Shown: positions 15,233 through 21,812, numbered from the stretch's first letter. The stretch is DNA of 22,827 bases from JBOFEH01 sp051650265 (GCA_051650265.1 JBOFIR010000041.1:1-22827); one strand, 5' to 3'. The notes: a model not told the origin generated them from the letters alone. A program made the numbers and translations.

Positions 15233-15859
15233 ATGTCGACAAAACTCATAGAAACGGTACTCGAATTATTGTCTGAAAAGGTGAGATATATAGAAAGTGA
15301 GAATCAAAAGCTCCACGAGCAGGTCAGCACCTTGACTGGACGTATAGCAGAACTAGAAGGTAGAATGGATCAACAATCTGGGGTAGAAGATGAAGAAATA
15401 GAGGAAGAAAGGCTGACGCGAACAGAAGCCAGAGACTATGCAATAGGTAAAATCTCGGCAGTGGTAGCACCTACTACTTCTGTGCGTGTAGGCTCAAGAA
15501 AAGAAGGGAGTGGTATTGTGATGGAATCAGAAGATGGGATGCAGACACGGGTAAAGTATACTTTAAATAGAAAAAGTACTGGCATGACGCAGTGGACAAG
15601 CCTAGAGGGAGAAAGTCTGGACGCGTTTGACTATTTTATTTTCACATCACAGGTAGCCGATCGCGTGGTAGATTTGGTATTCACCCAAGCACAGGTACTT
15701 GGTATGGGAAGGCCTGAACGTAGTGCGCCGCAGTTTGTTAGGTTTTCATTTACCTTTGAATTTGAGGGAGATGAAGTGGTAAATGTAGTAGAGAATACGA
15801 ACAAAGCGGCAAACTTATGCGCGGATGTGGGTAATTATCAAGTATTTAAAGGTGTATAA
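15233..15859 (+). CDS. Hypothetical protein with N-terminal coiled coil (208 aa)
   Basis: The family is not recognised. Residues about 5-50 form a coiled coil (heptad-like, VRYIESENQKLHEQV), followed by an acidic linker (EDEEIEEERL) and a compact alpha/beta domain at about 62-208. That domain has a KYTLNRKSTGMTQWTSL strand-turn, then DAFDYFIFTSQVADRVVDLV and a Gly/Pro turn. The pattern K-Y-x-L followed by W-T-x-L and D-Y-F-I-F is reminiscent of PD-(D/E)XK nuclease folds, but the catalytic set is not clear, so this is weak. There is no signal or membrane segment. AGGGG lies at 15220-15225 before the ATG. The last 22 nt overlap the convergent YcaO-like gene. It may share control with the exporter through the palindrome upstream. 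Confidence 0.75.
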   Translation: MSTKLIETVLELLSEKVRYIESENQKLHEQVSTLTGRIAELEGRMDQQSGVEDEEIEEERLTRTEARDYAIGKISAVVAPTTSVRVGSRKEGSGIVMESEDGMQTRVKYTLNRKSTGMTQWTSLEGESLDAFDYFIFTSQVADRVVDLVFTQAQVLGMGRPERSAPQFVRFSFTFEFEGDEVVNVVENTNKAANLCADVGNYQVFKGV

Positions 15860-16590
15860 AAGATGGCAACCGCATTGCGTGCCTGATTCTGAAACTGTTT
15901 ATTGGTTGGTGGCGCTACGGGTTCGGTAGTGGATGTAGGCATGGCATAGGGGATCCAATGAGGGAGAAATACTGTTATTTTGTTTGGTTGTATATGAGAG
16001 ATGCCAGCAGTAGTGCGTGTAATATAAGGTTCTATATTGTGGTTTTGTTTAAGCAATTTCAATGTATTGGCTAGGCGGAATGATCTTTTAAAAAGATAAG
16101 AACGGTTGGTTCTTACCTTGGCATGGGCAAGATAGCCAGCTGGTTGTCCGATCTCGTAGGCACTACGTCGTAGGAAGTGCATAAAATAATAATCCTCATC
16201 ATCAATGGCCCAATCGAGATATTCGGTTGGGCTTATTTTTTGCAAAAGCGACTGCTGCGCAGTAAGGATAGCTTGATTGATAGAATGATGTGTCCCTAGG
16301 CTTGCAACTTTGTGGCTGTGATCTGAAGTGGTGGCTAAGATCACGTGGAGTGAGGGGTCTAGTGAAATATCATGATAATAGACATCATCTACCCGTGTAA
16401 GAAGCTGTGCATGGTGGGATTTGACCAGTTGGTTCGCGGTCGGTATGATACGTGTGCCTACACCGGTGCCGAGATAGCTCGACAAAAAACTCTGCTTTTC
16501 AAAGAACATCAGAAAGGCGGCCTTGATGTCTTGGCTTTCAGAGTGAGGAGATGGGTATTTGGTTATAAGGGTAGAGAGTGGAATAGGCAT
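15838..16590 (-). CDS. Divergent, truncated YcaO-like (SagD-type) protein
   Basis: This 250-aa protein resembles the C-terminal half of YcaO cyclodehydratases by eye. Residues 21-40 (DIKAAFLMFFEKQSFLSSYL) match the AIxxALxExxERDxF helix, but Glu-Lys-Gln (31-33) replaces Glu-Arg-Asp. VYYHDIS...VILATTS (70-89) matches the LDIT...PTFAAVS strands. ASLGTHHSINQAILTAQQSL (96-115) matches the GAHxDPxxAxLRALTExxQ helix, with Thr110 and Ser114 in place of the usual Arg and Glu, and Gln117 kept. NKITVFLPHWIP matches the KVIVPGLxP strand and NAVAIFYTP the terminal NPIPMFL. The first about 130-200 residues of YcaO proteins are absent, and no upstream frame supplies them. It may be an inactive regulator or partner. 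It lies downstream of the RRNPP regulator on the same strand, with GAGGA 10 nt before the start. Confidence 0.55.
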   Translation of the reverse strand: MPIPLSTLITKYPSPHSESQDIKAAFLMFFEKQSFLSSYLGTGVGTRIIPTANQLVKSHHAQLLTRVDDVYYHDISLDPSLHVILATTSDHSHKVASLGTHHSINQAILTAQQSLLQKISPTEYLDWAIDDEDYYFMHFLRRSAYEIGQPAGYLAHAKVRTNRSYLFKRSFRLANTLKLLKQNHNIEPYITRTTAGISHIQPNKITVFLPHWIPYAMPTSTTEPVAPPTNKQFQNQARNAVAIFYTPLNT

Positions 16591-16591
16591 A

Positions 16592-16641
16592 TATGATTAC
16601 TCCTCGTATGATTTTATGATAAGTTCTATAGAATAATCATA
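16592..16641. promoter_or_regulatory. Repeated TATGATT motifs at the YcaO-like gene promoter
   Basis: TATGATTA (16592-16599), TATGATT (16607-16613), TATGATAA (16615-16622) and the reverse copy TAATCATA (16634-16641) crowd into 50 nt directly upstream of the start, with the Shine-Dalgarno between the first two. They may be regulator half-sites or -10-like repeats (on the minus strand, TATGAT occurs once as a possible -10). Confidence 0.35.
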
Positions 16642-16660
16642 CATCGTTTTGGGAAAGAAT

Positions 16661-16684
16661 ACAGCCCACTTGAGATTGGGCTGT
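16661..16684 (-). promoter_or_regulatory. Palindrome between regulator and YcaO-like genes (operator or terminator)
   Basis: ACAGCCCA (16661-16668) and TGGGCTGT (16677-16684) form an 8-bp stem with an 8-nt loop, 2 nt past the regulator stop on the minus strand. Only a weak T stretch follows. Its first 22 nt match 18 of 22 with the palindrome at 17665-17686 in the peptide promoter, which points to a shared operator rather than a simple terminator. Confidence 0.5.
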
Positions 16685-16686
16685 GT

Positions 16687-17616
16687 CTAAAGTTTGATGC
16701 CATAGTATTGGTAACAAGATGAGACCATCTTATTGTGGAGATCGATTTGATTGGAGGTAAGAAATAAATTCTTAGCATAAGATAGTGTGGCGTTGTAGGT
16801 GGGAACGCGAAGACAATATTCAGCAATGCCTTTGCGGTAGTATAGATGAGCGAGGCCTACGATAGAGCGGTTGTTGATAGTGTGGGTGATGCCAAGGTCT
16901 GCGTAGTATAGGGCATTTTGTGCATCATCAAGTATGTGGTAAATGTTCGAGATATTGTAGTAAAGCTTGGATAAAAGTATACTTGAATGAAGTGATGTAT
17001 GTGAAATGCAGAAGGTAATGCAAAAAGTAAGGATTTCTGTAGCAAATGCTATATCGTCTAATTTGACGGATACCAGGGCGACATTCATCAAAAGCCTGAC
17101 TTCTAGATCACTATAATGATGAGTTTGATAGTTTTCTAGGGAAAAATCAGTGACTGTATAGGCTAAAGCTTGGATGTAGTGGCTTAGTGCCCTTTGATAA
17201 TTTTTGTCTTTGACCTCTATTAGTATGCCTTGAACCATGGTAATGAGCTGCATAATCTGATTCTTGAAGTAAAGGTTCATATTTTCTTCTGAAAGGTGAT
17301 GGAGACGAGGGAGATCTTCCTCTAGTTGGTCAAATGCACTATTTTCTAAGTGAAGATCAATCTGATGTTTGAGCGTCTCAAACGCATGGTAGCTGTCGAT
17401 GCGGCAGGTGAGAAAAATTTCTGCTATATCAAGGTTGAGAGCTACTGAGAGGAGATCTAAGGTTTCTTGTTTGGGGATCACTAAACCATTTTCTATTTTT
17501 CTTAATGTTTCTTGGCTAATGAGTACTTTGTCACAAATATCTTTTTGGGTGATGTTTTGTGAATGGCGAATGTCCTTGAGTGTCTGACCAAATTTCTTGA
17601 GATTATAGTACATCAT
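16687..17616 (-). CDS. RRNPP-type transcriptional regulator (HTH plus TPR-like domain)
   Basis: This 309-aa protein has an N-terminal XRE helix-turn-helix (about residues 7-65; TLKDIRHSQNITQKDICDKV, then SQETLRKIENG) and an all-helical C-terminal part (about 70-309) with TPR-like helix pairs such as YNISNIYHILDDAQNALYYA and GLAHLYYRKGIAEYCL. This layout and length match PlcR, Rgg and related RRNPP regulators, which bind short re-imported peptides with the repeat region. A gene for a secreted repeat peptide lies divergent, 133 nt from its start, the usual arrangement for such pairs. The start has GGAGG 7 nt upstream, and a second Met follows at once. The targets proposed here are the peptide gene and the YcaO-like gene. 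Peptide binding is inferred, not visible in sequence. Confidence 0.85.
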   Translation of the reverse strand: MMYYNLKKFGQTLKDIRHSQNITQKDICDKVLISQETLRKIENGLVIPKQETLDLLSVALNLDIAEIFLTCRIDSYHAFETLKHQIDLHLENSAFDQLEEDLPRLHHLSEENMNLYFKNQIMQLITMVQGILIEVKDKNYQRALSHYIQALAYTVTDFSLENYQTHHYSDLEVRLLMNVALVSVKLDDIAFATEILTFCITFCISHTSLHSSILLSKLYYNISNIYHILDDAQNALYYADLGITHTINNRSIVGLAHLYYRKGIAEYCLRVPTYNATLSYAKNLFLTSNQIDLHNKMVSSCYQYYGIKL

Positions 17617-17664
17617 AACGTTACCTCCAGTTATTCAAAGGGTATCATGGGCAAGGGAATATGA

Positions 17665-17708
17665 ACACCCCAATTCAGATTGGGTTATTTAAATATGTCG
17701 TATATAGT
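17665..17708 (+). promoter_or_regulatory. Peptide gene promoter with palindromic operator over the -35
   Basis: CCCAATTCAGATTGGG (17669-17684) is a 6-bp inverted repeat with a 4-bp centre. Its right arm contains the -35-like TTGGGT (17680-17685), followed after 17 bp by TATAGT (17703-17708), 42 nt before the peptide start. The palindrome sits about 50 nt upstream of the divergent regulator gene, so a bound regulator could control both. The -35 is weak, as expected for an activated promoter. Confidence 0.55.
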
Positions 17709-17749
17709 AAAATGAAGTCATTAAATATGCATAGGAAGAGGGATGTAAA

Positions 17750-17956
17750 ATGAAAAAGAACTTCTTATTAACGTTGATGGCCGTTGTTGTATTTGCAAAT
17801 ACAGGAGTAGGTGTGTATGCTGAGGCTGCTCAAAAAGGACCAGATGATCTAGGTGATTTACATACGATAGTTCAAAAAGGACCAGATGATTTAGGCGATC
17901 TACATACGATAGCTCGAAAAGGGCCAGATGATCTAGGGGATTTACATAAAAAATAA
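17750..17956 (+). CDS. Secreted tandem-repeat peptide precursor, candidate quorum-sensing pheromone
   Basis: This 68-aa precursor has a signal peptide (MKKNF, hydrophobic core, cut near VYAEA, about residues 1-26) and then three tandem 14-residue units, each with the core KGPDDLGDLH (units 1 and 2 continue with TI). The units differ only at the linker residue before the core (Gln, Gln, Arg) and at the end. Basic residues next to the repeats could be protease sites that free peptides such as GPDDLGDLHTI. A secreted repeat precursor divergent from an RRNPP regulator suggests a pheromone, with three copies raising dose per transcript. The gene follows a well-placed GAAGAGGGA. A bacteriocin or other secreted peptide is the main alternative: there is no Cys, and Thr is the only hydroxyl residue. 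Confidence 0.8.
   Translation: MKKNFLLTLMAVVVFANTGVGVYAEAAQKGPDDLGDLHTIVQKGPDDLGDLHTIARKGPDDLGDLHKK
17831..17956 (+). repeat. Three 42-nt tandem repeats within the peptide gene
   Basis: Units lie at 17831-17872, 17873-17914 and 17915-17956 (the last includes the stop). Within the ten-codon core KGPDDLGDLH every nucleotide difference between units is synonymous: Gly GGA/GGA/GGG, Leu CTA/TTA/CTA, Gly GGT/GGC/GGG, Leu TTA/CTA/TTA. Confidence 0.95.
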
Positions 17957-18045
17957 TTATACTATAGTATGAAATTTATTTAGCTTGTTAAATGGTATCA
18001 GTAAAAGTTATATAAATCAAGTGATTTAATAAAATATAAAACACA

Positions 18046-18079
18046 AACCCTTTAGGTGTGAATCTAAGGGGTTATTTTT
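18046..18079 (+). terminator. Terminator of the peptide gene
   Basis: AACCCTTTAG (18046-18055) pairs with CTAAGGGGTT (18064-18073), with one G-T pair, and an ATTTTTG tail follows. The core matches the terminator at 11-59. Confidence 0.8.
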
Positions 18080-18178
18080 GTCTGTAATGATGAGGCGACT
18101 CTTTTAGGAAAGTGTTGAATGGGATATACTATGACTATACATAGAAAGATTAGTTAAAAGAAGAAAGGTGCGTGTGTT

Positions 18179-18877
18179 ATGGCTAAGAAATTTGTAGAGG
18201 CATTGTTAGAGACAAGAGACTTTAAAAATGCTTTGTATGGTACATTGAAACACAGTTTCTTATATCATTCTAATAAAATAGAAGGCAGTACGTTTACAAC
18301 TGAGGCGTTGGCACTTTTGTTAGATAAAAATGTGGTGACGGGTAAGCATACATTGGATGATGTGCAGGAGACGGTTAATTCAAGTTATGCCTTCGATCGT
18401 GTTGTAGAGACTTTGGGCAAGAAAATTGACGATTCATTTTTAAAAGACTTGCATGCCAGGCTGATGTTTAATACAACGATGCACCAAAGGGGGTATGCGG
18501 GTGTTTATAAGCAAATACCTAATATGATAATAGGGACGAAGGTGCGTGTAGCACAACCTTATGAAGTGCAATCACGACTGGATGAACTTTTGGAGTGGTA
18601 TTATAGTTTGGAAGAAGTAAATTTAGAAGTGATAGCGAGTTTTCATTATAAATTTGAGATCATTCATCCATTCCAAGATGGTAATGGGCGAATTGGTAGA
18701 TTTTTGATGTTAAAACAAATGCTTGAAAATGAATTGCCTGTAAAGATAATATCTTGGGATCGTGAAGATTTGTATAGATCCAGCTTGAATTTGTGTGACT
18801 TAGAGCATCAAGAACCACTTGTAAAGTATATAGATTGTTTAGAAGACTTTAGAGAAGAATATAGAGAGCTTTGGTAG
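18179..18877 (+). CDS. Fic family AMP-transferase with class II inhibitory motif
   Basis: This 232-aa Fic enzyme would transfer AMP (or a related group) from a nucleotide to a Ser, Thr or Tyr of a target protein. The catalytic motif HPFQDGNGRIGR (His163 to Arg174) is intact, with Asp167, Asn169 and Arg171. The motif SNKIEG (Ser31, Glu35, Gly36) fits the (S/T)xxxE(G/N) autoinhibitory helix placed at the N-terminus of class II Fic proteins, whose Glu blocks ATP alignment. No separate antitoxin gene is present, which agrees with built-in inhibition. GAAAGGTG is 8 nt before ATG 18179. The gene stands alone, with terminators on both sides. The target and trigger are unknown, and a link to the neighbouring peptide system is only positional. 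Confidence 0.93.
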   Translation: MAKKFVEALLETRDFKNALYGTLKHSFLYHSNKIEGSTFTTEALALLLDKNVVTGKHTLDDVQETVNSSYAFDRVVETLGKKIDDSFLKDLHARLMFNTTMHQRGYAGVYKQIPNMIIGTKVRVAQPYEVQSRLDELLEWYYSLEEVNLEVIASFHYKFEIIHPFQDGNGRIGRFLMLKQMLENELPVKIISWDREDLYRSSLNLCDLEHQEPLVKYIDCLEDFREEYRELW

Positions 18878-18896
18878 GTTGGAAGTACTGAGATAG

Positions 18897-18949
18897 AAAA
18901 AGGTGTGATTACACTAATCCTTTGGGATTGGCGTAATCACACCTTTTTT
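18897..18949 (+). terminator. Strong terminator after the Fic gene
   Basis: AAAAAGGTGTGATTAC (18897-18912) pairs with GTAATCACACCTTTTT (18933-18948), with an inner AATCC/GGATT stem and T and A runs on both sides. It probably serves both the Fic gene and the convergent BFD gene. Confidence 0.92.
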
Positions 18950-18996
18950 ATAGACTAATATAGATTTAAGGACGACTTTGACGATGAGCTTAGTTT

Positions 18997-19170
18997 TTAT
19001 TGATTTTCTTCAATAAGTTTTGCAATAAGTGAACGACATCTACCACCGTGGCAGAATCCTGTAGTTGCACCTGTTTTATCAGCAACCTCTTCTACTGTAG
19101 TTGCACCAGCTTTTACGGCATCAACGATGTCCTTTTCGCTGATTTTTTTACATAAACAAATAATATCCAT
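18997..19170 (-). CDS. BFD-like [2Fe-2S] protein
   Basis: This 57-aa protein belongs to the bacterioferritin-associated ferredoxin (BFD-like) fold that binds one [2Fe-2S] cluster. The four ligands are visible: Cys5 and Cys7 (CLC) and Cys40 and Cys45 (CHGGRC), with the VKAGATTVEEVADKTGATTG helix-turn between them. In Clostridia such stand-alone proteins also resemble the (2Fe-2S)-binding domain of NirB and may carry electrons. GGAGG lies 7 nt before the ATG at 19170. It is convergent with the Fic gene and divergent from the aminopeptidase gene. Confidence 0.92.
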   Translation of the reverse strand: MDIICLCKKISEKDIVDAVKAGATTVEEVADKTGATTGFCHGGRCRSLIAKLIEENQ

Positions 19171-19200
19171 GATGTAACCTCCGATTTATGATTGACGTCG

Positions 19201-19228
19201 TTAATACGCTTGATATATTTATTATAAT
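19201..19228 (+). promoter_or_regulatory. Candidate promoter of the aminopeptidase gene
   Basis: TTAATA (19201-19206), a 16-bp spacer and TATAAT (19223-19228) lie upstream, predicting a leader of about 150 nt before the start at 19387. No riboswitch is recognised in it. A minus-strand TTGTCT-N17-TATATC overlaps and may serve the BFD gene. Confidence 0.45.
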
Positions 19229-19386
19229 ACAGAAAGACAAATAAGAAAAGACTTTTTATAACAATTATTATTAGTTAAAATATGGTTAAGTAATTCTTTA
19301 AGAGGATGGAAATAACTAAATAGGAATGTATCAAATCACAAATGAATACAGATAAAAATATTAAAAGTGAGAAGAGGAGAAATCGG

Positions 19387-20844
19387 ATGACTATTGATGT
19401 AAATAATCAGGTGGTAGAAACGTTAAAAGGAACAATTACGTTGGTCTATGAGGATCGTGATGTGGGGTGTGAAACGATCACTAAACTTAGGGATGAAAAG
19501 ATGTTTGAAGGGAAGAGTGGTGAGGTATTTTATTATACCACGGCAGACTTCAAATATAGGATTTTGGTAGGGTTAGGTGCTTATGATAAGTTGGAGCGCA
19601 ATGAATTAGTGGCGGCTATTGCTAAAGGGGCAAAGCAAGCGGCGCAGCTCAAACTAGGTCAATATGGTATCTACTTTATGGAAGCAAAAGGACTATGTAC
19701 AGGTGGTGTGACGCGTTGTATCGTAGAAGGACTCACGGTTGCACACTATAAATTTGATAAATACAAGTCGGATGCACTTAATGAAACCCAAGAAATCACC
19801 ATTTTGGGTGCACCAGCTGGTAAAGAAGAGAAGATGAAACAAAAGATAGTGGAAACGATCCATGTGATGGATGGTGTGCTTCTTGCAAGAGACCTTGTGA
19901 ATGAACCTGCTAATATGCTTTACCCAGATACACTGGCAGAGCGTGTGGAGATCATAGGAAAAGAGAGTGGATTTGGGGTAGAGGTGTTTGAAGAAGATGA
20001 GATCGAAGCAATAGGAATGGAGGCATTCCTCGAAGTGGCAAGAGGCTCTGATCATAGACCAAGGCTGATCGTGATGCGTTATATGGGAAATCCAGGTAGT
20101 GAAAAGAAATTTGGTCTAGTAGGCAAAGGTCTGACTTTTGACACGGGTGGCTATTCACTCAAGCCAAGTGCGTCTATGGAGAATATGAAGAGTGATATGG
20201 GCGGGGCTGCAGCTGTAATTGGTACGATGCAGGCGCTTGCACGCAACAAAGTGAAGGAAAATGTCATCGCAGTCGTGGCGGCATGTGAGAATGCCATCTC
20301 AGGAGGAAGCTACAAGCCGGGTGATATCATTGGTTCTATGGCGGGCAAGAGTATTGAGATTCTCAATACAGATGCAGAAGGGCGTTTGACATTGGTAGAT
20401 GCTATCACTTATATCATTGAAAGAGAAGGGGTAGACCAGATCATCGATGTGGCGACGCTCACAGGTGCAGTGCTTGTGGCGCTTGGAACAGAGATCACAG
20501 GTGTGATTACTAATGATGACGCAGCTTATGAGCAGCTTCAAGCTGCAGCAAAGCGTACGGGTGAGAAGTTCTGGCGTCTGCCAAATGATAAGTGCTTTGA
20601 GAAGTTGATCAAAGGAGACTTTGCGGACTTTAAGAACCTAGGTGGTCGCAATGCAGGGACCATCACAGCCGGGATGTTCATCGAAGCTTTCGTTCAAGAG
20701 AAGCCATGGATGCATCTAGATATTGCCGGGACATCTTGGCGTGAAAGTGGATGTGAGCTAGGGCCAAAAGGTGGTACAGGTGCACCTGTCGCGACACTAT
20801 ATGAACTGATTGCAAAGCCGGTGTGTGCACATCATCATGAATAG
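19387..20844 (+). CDS. pepA: M17 family leucyl aminopeptidase
   Basis: This 485-aa cytosolic enzyme removes N-terminal residues from peptides using two metal ions and normally forms hexamers. The catalytic set of the family is complete, spaced as in E. coli PepA: Lys247 and Asp252 (GKGLTFDTGG), Lys259 (SLKP), a further Asp in SDMGGAA, and NTDAEGRL at 327-334 with Asp329, Glu331 and Arg333. The N-terminal third is the usual variable domain. The start is set at 19387 because AGAGGAG (19373-19379) sits 7 nt before it; an in-frame ATG at 19342 lacks a site. The likely role is turnover of peptides. The C-terminus ends in a His-rich tail (CAHHHE). Confidence 0.95.
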   Translation: MTIDVNNQVVETLKGTITLVYEDRDVGCETITKLRDEKMFEGKSGEVFYYTTADFKYRILVGLGAYDKLERNELVAAIAKGAKQAAQLKLGQYGIYFMEAKGLCTGGVTRCIVEGLTVAHYKFDKYKSDALNETQEITILGAPAGKEEKMKQKIVETIHVMDGVLLARDLVNEPANMLYPDTLAERVEIIGKESGFGVEVFEEDEIEAIGMEAFLEVARGSDHRPRLIVMRYMGNPGSEKKFGLVGKGLTFDTGGYSLKPSASMENMKSDMGGAAAVIGTMQALARNKVKENVIAVVAACENAISGGSYKPGDIIGSMAGKSIEILNTDAEGRLTLVDAITYIIEREGVDQIIDVATLTGAVLVALGTEITGVITNDDAAYEQLQAAAKRTGEKFWRLPNDKCFEKLIKGDFADFKNLGGRNAGTITAGMFIEAFVQEKPWMHLDIAGTSWRESGCELGPKGGTGAPVATLYELIAKPVCAHHHE

Positions 20845-20897
20845 TAAAATGAATTGACTTAATAATTTTTTGAATAAGATGAAAAGAAGGTAACAAC

Positions 20898-20927
20898 ATG
20901 GCCTATATTAATCATAAAATAGAGTAA
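20898..20927 (+). other. Possible 9-codon leader ORF upstream of the PAP2 gene
   Basis: MAYINHKIE and a stop follow a good ribosome site (AAGAAGG, 7 nt). The 11-nt block TGAAAAGAAGG at 20880-20890 is repeated at 20931-20941, before the PAP2 start, so it may be a duplicated ribosome-site region or a small leader peptide. Confidence 0.3.
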
Positions 20928-20951
20928 AAGTGAAAAGAAGGAATGATATAA

Positions 20952-21782
20952 ATGGAAGGCTATGTTTTGGAGTATTGTTGTTGTTCATGTGATACGAAAG
21001 AATATCCTAGGTGGCAAACACTACCTTACTATCATGAGGCTGTATTACCTCAAGGAGTAGATCCGACGGCAGGATCATGGCCGCTTTATTTCTTTTTTAA
21101 AAATGGTGTAGGCCAATTTTATGATCTAAAATCTAGGCTAGTATATTTTGATGTAAAAGACCCTCATCAGATTAATTATGATGAGGAGCTGAAGCAAGTT
21201 GTAGAGATGCAAAACTATTTGAACAGTGGAGGGAATCCTAAATATATTGAGATTGCAAAGTTTTGGGGACAAGGTGTTCCTGTTAATCAGTGGACACCTA
21301 TAGCACTCCAGCTGATAACAACATATAAAGTTACGCCGCCAAAGGCTGGTAGAATTCTAAGTTGTTTGCAATGTGTCATTAATGATGCGTTTGTAATGTG
21401 TTGGTATTATAAATATTTATATAACTGTCCAAGACCATGCCAATTGGATAGGAGTTTGAAGACAATACTCAATACACCTAGATTTCCAGCTTATGTATCT
21501 GGACATTCAGTTGTATCAGGTGCGTGTGAAATACTTTTATCTCACTATTTTCCGGCTGAGTCTCAAAAACTGCATATGTTAGCAGAGGATGCATCGATTT
21601 CTAGGTTATATGGTGGGATACATTTTATAAGTGATTTGCAAGAAGGAGTGAAGCTTGGTCGTAAGATAGGAGCGATTGCTGTAGAAACTATGAAACAGGC
21701 TTATGATGATAAGGGGAATCCTGTGGATCCTATTTATATAGAGTATAAAGATGCACCGATAATGCCTCCTTATTATGTGTAG
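20952..21782 (+). CDS. PAP2 / vanadium-haloperoxidase-fold phosphatase
   Basis: This 276-aa protein carries the complete three-part acid phosphatase motif: Lys154-x6-Arg161-Pro162, then SGH with His185 (a Val replaces the usual Pro before it), and Ser217-Arg218-x5-His224-x3-Asp228. The spacing matches PAP2/vanadium haloperoxidase enzymes, in which Arg and Lys bind phosphate or vanadate and the two His act in catalysis. It has no clear membrane helices or signal peptide, unlike lipid phosphatases, and is closer to the soluble haloperoxidase-like group. Two features are odd: an N-terminal Cys cluster (CCCSC, residues 9-13) and many Tyr and Trp residues. AAGAAGG precedes ATG 20952. It is followed by a strong terminator. 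Confidence 0.9.
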   Translation: MEGYVLEYCCCSCDTKEYPRWQTLPYYHEAVLPQGVDPTAGSWPLYFFFKNGVGQFYDLKSRLVYFDVKDPHQINYDEELKQVVEMQNYLNSGGNPKYIEIAKFWGQGVPVNQWTPIALQLITTYKVTPPKAGRILSCLQCVINDAFVMCWYYKYLYNCPRPCQLDRSLKTILNTPRFPAYVSGHSVVSGACEILLSHYFPAESQKLHMLAEDASISRLYGGIHFISDLQEGVKLGRKIGAIAVETMKQAYDDKGNPVDPIYIEYKDAPIMPPYYV

Positions 21783-21812
21783 TTGAGTGAAATTTATTTT
21801 TTGTAAACTGAA

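Noticed and set aside
16372..16596. Open frame of 74 aa on the plus strand opposite the YcaO-like gene
   Set aside because: No ribosome site is evident, and the opposite strand shows the family pattern with a good start site.
17750..17956. Repeat peptide as a thiazole/oxazole RiPP substrate of the YcaO-like protein
   Set aside because: The units have no Cys or Ser, and Thr appears only in two linkers. The YcaO-like protein lacks key residues and no dehydrogenase or leader-binding partner is nearby.
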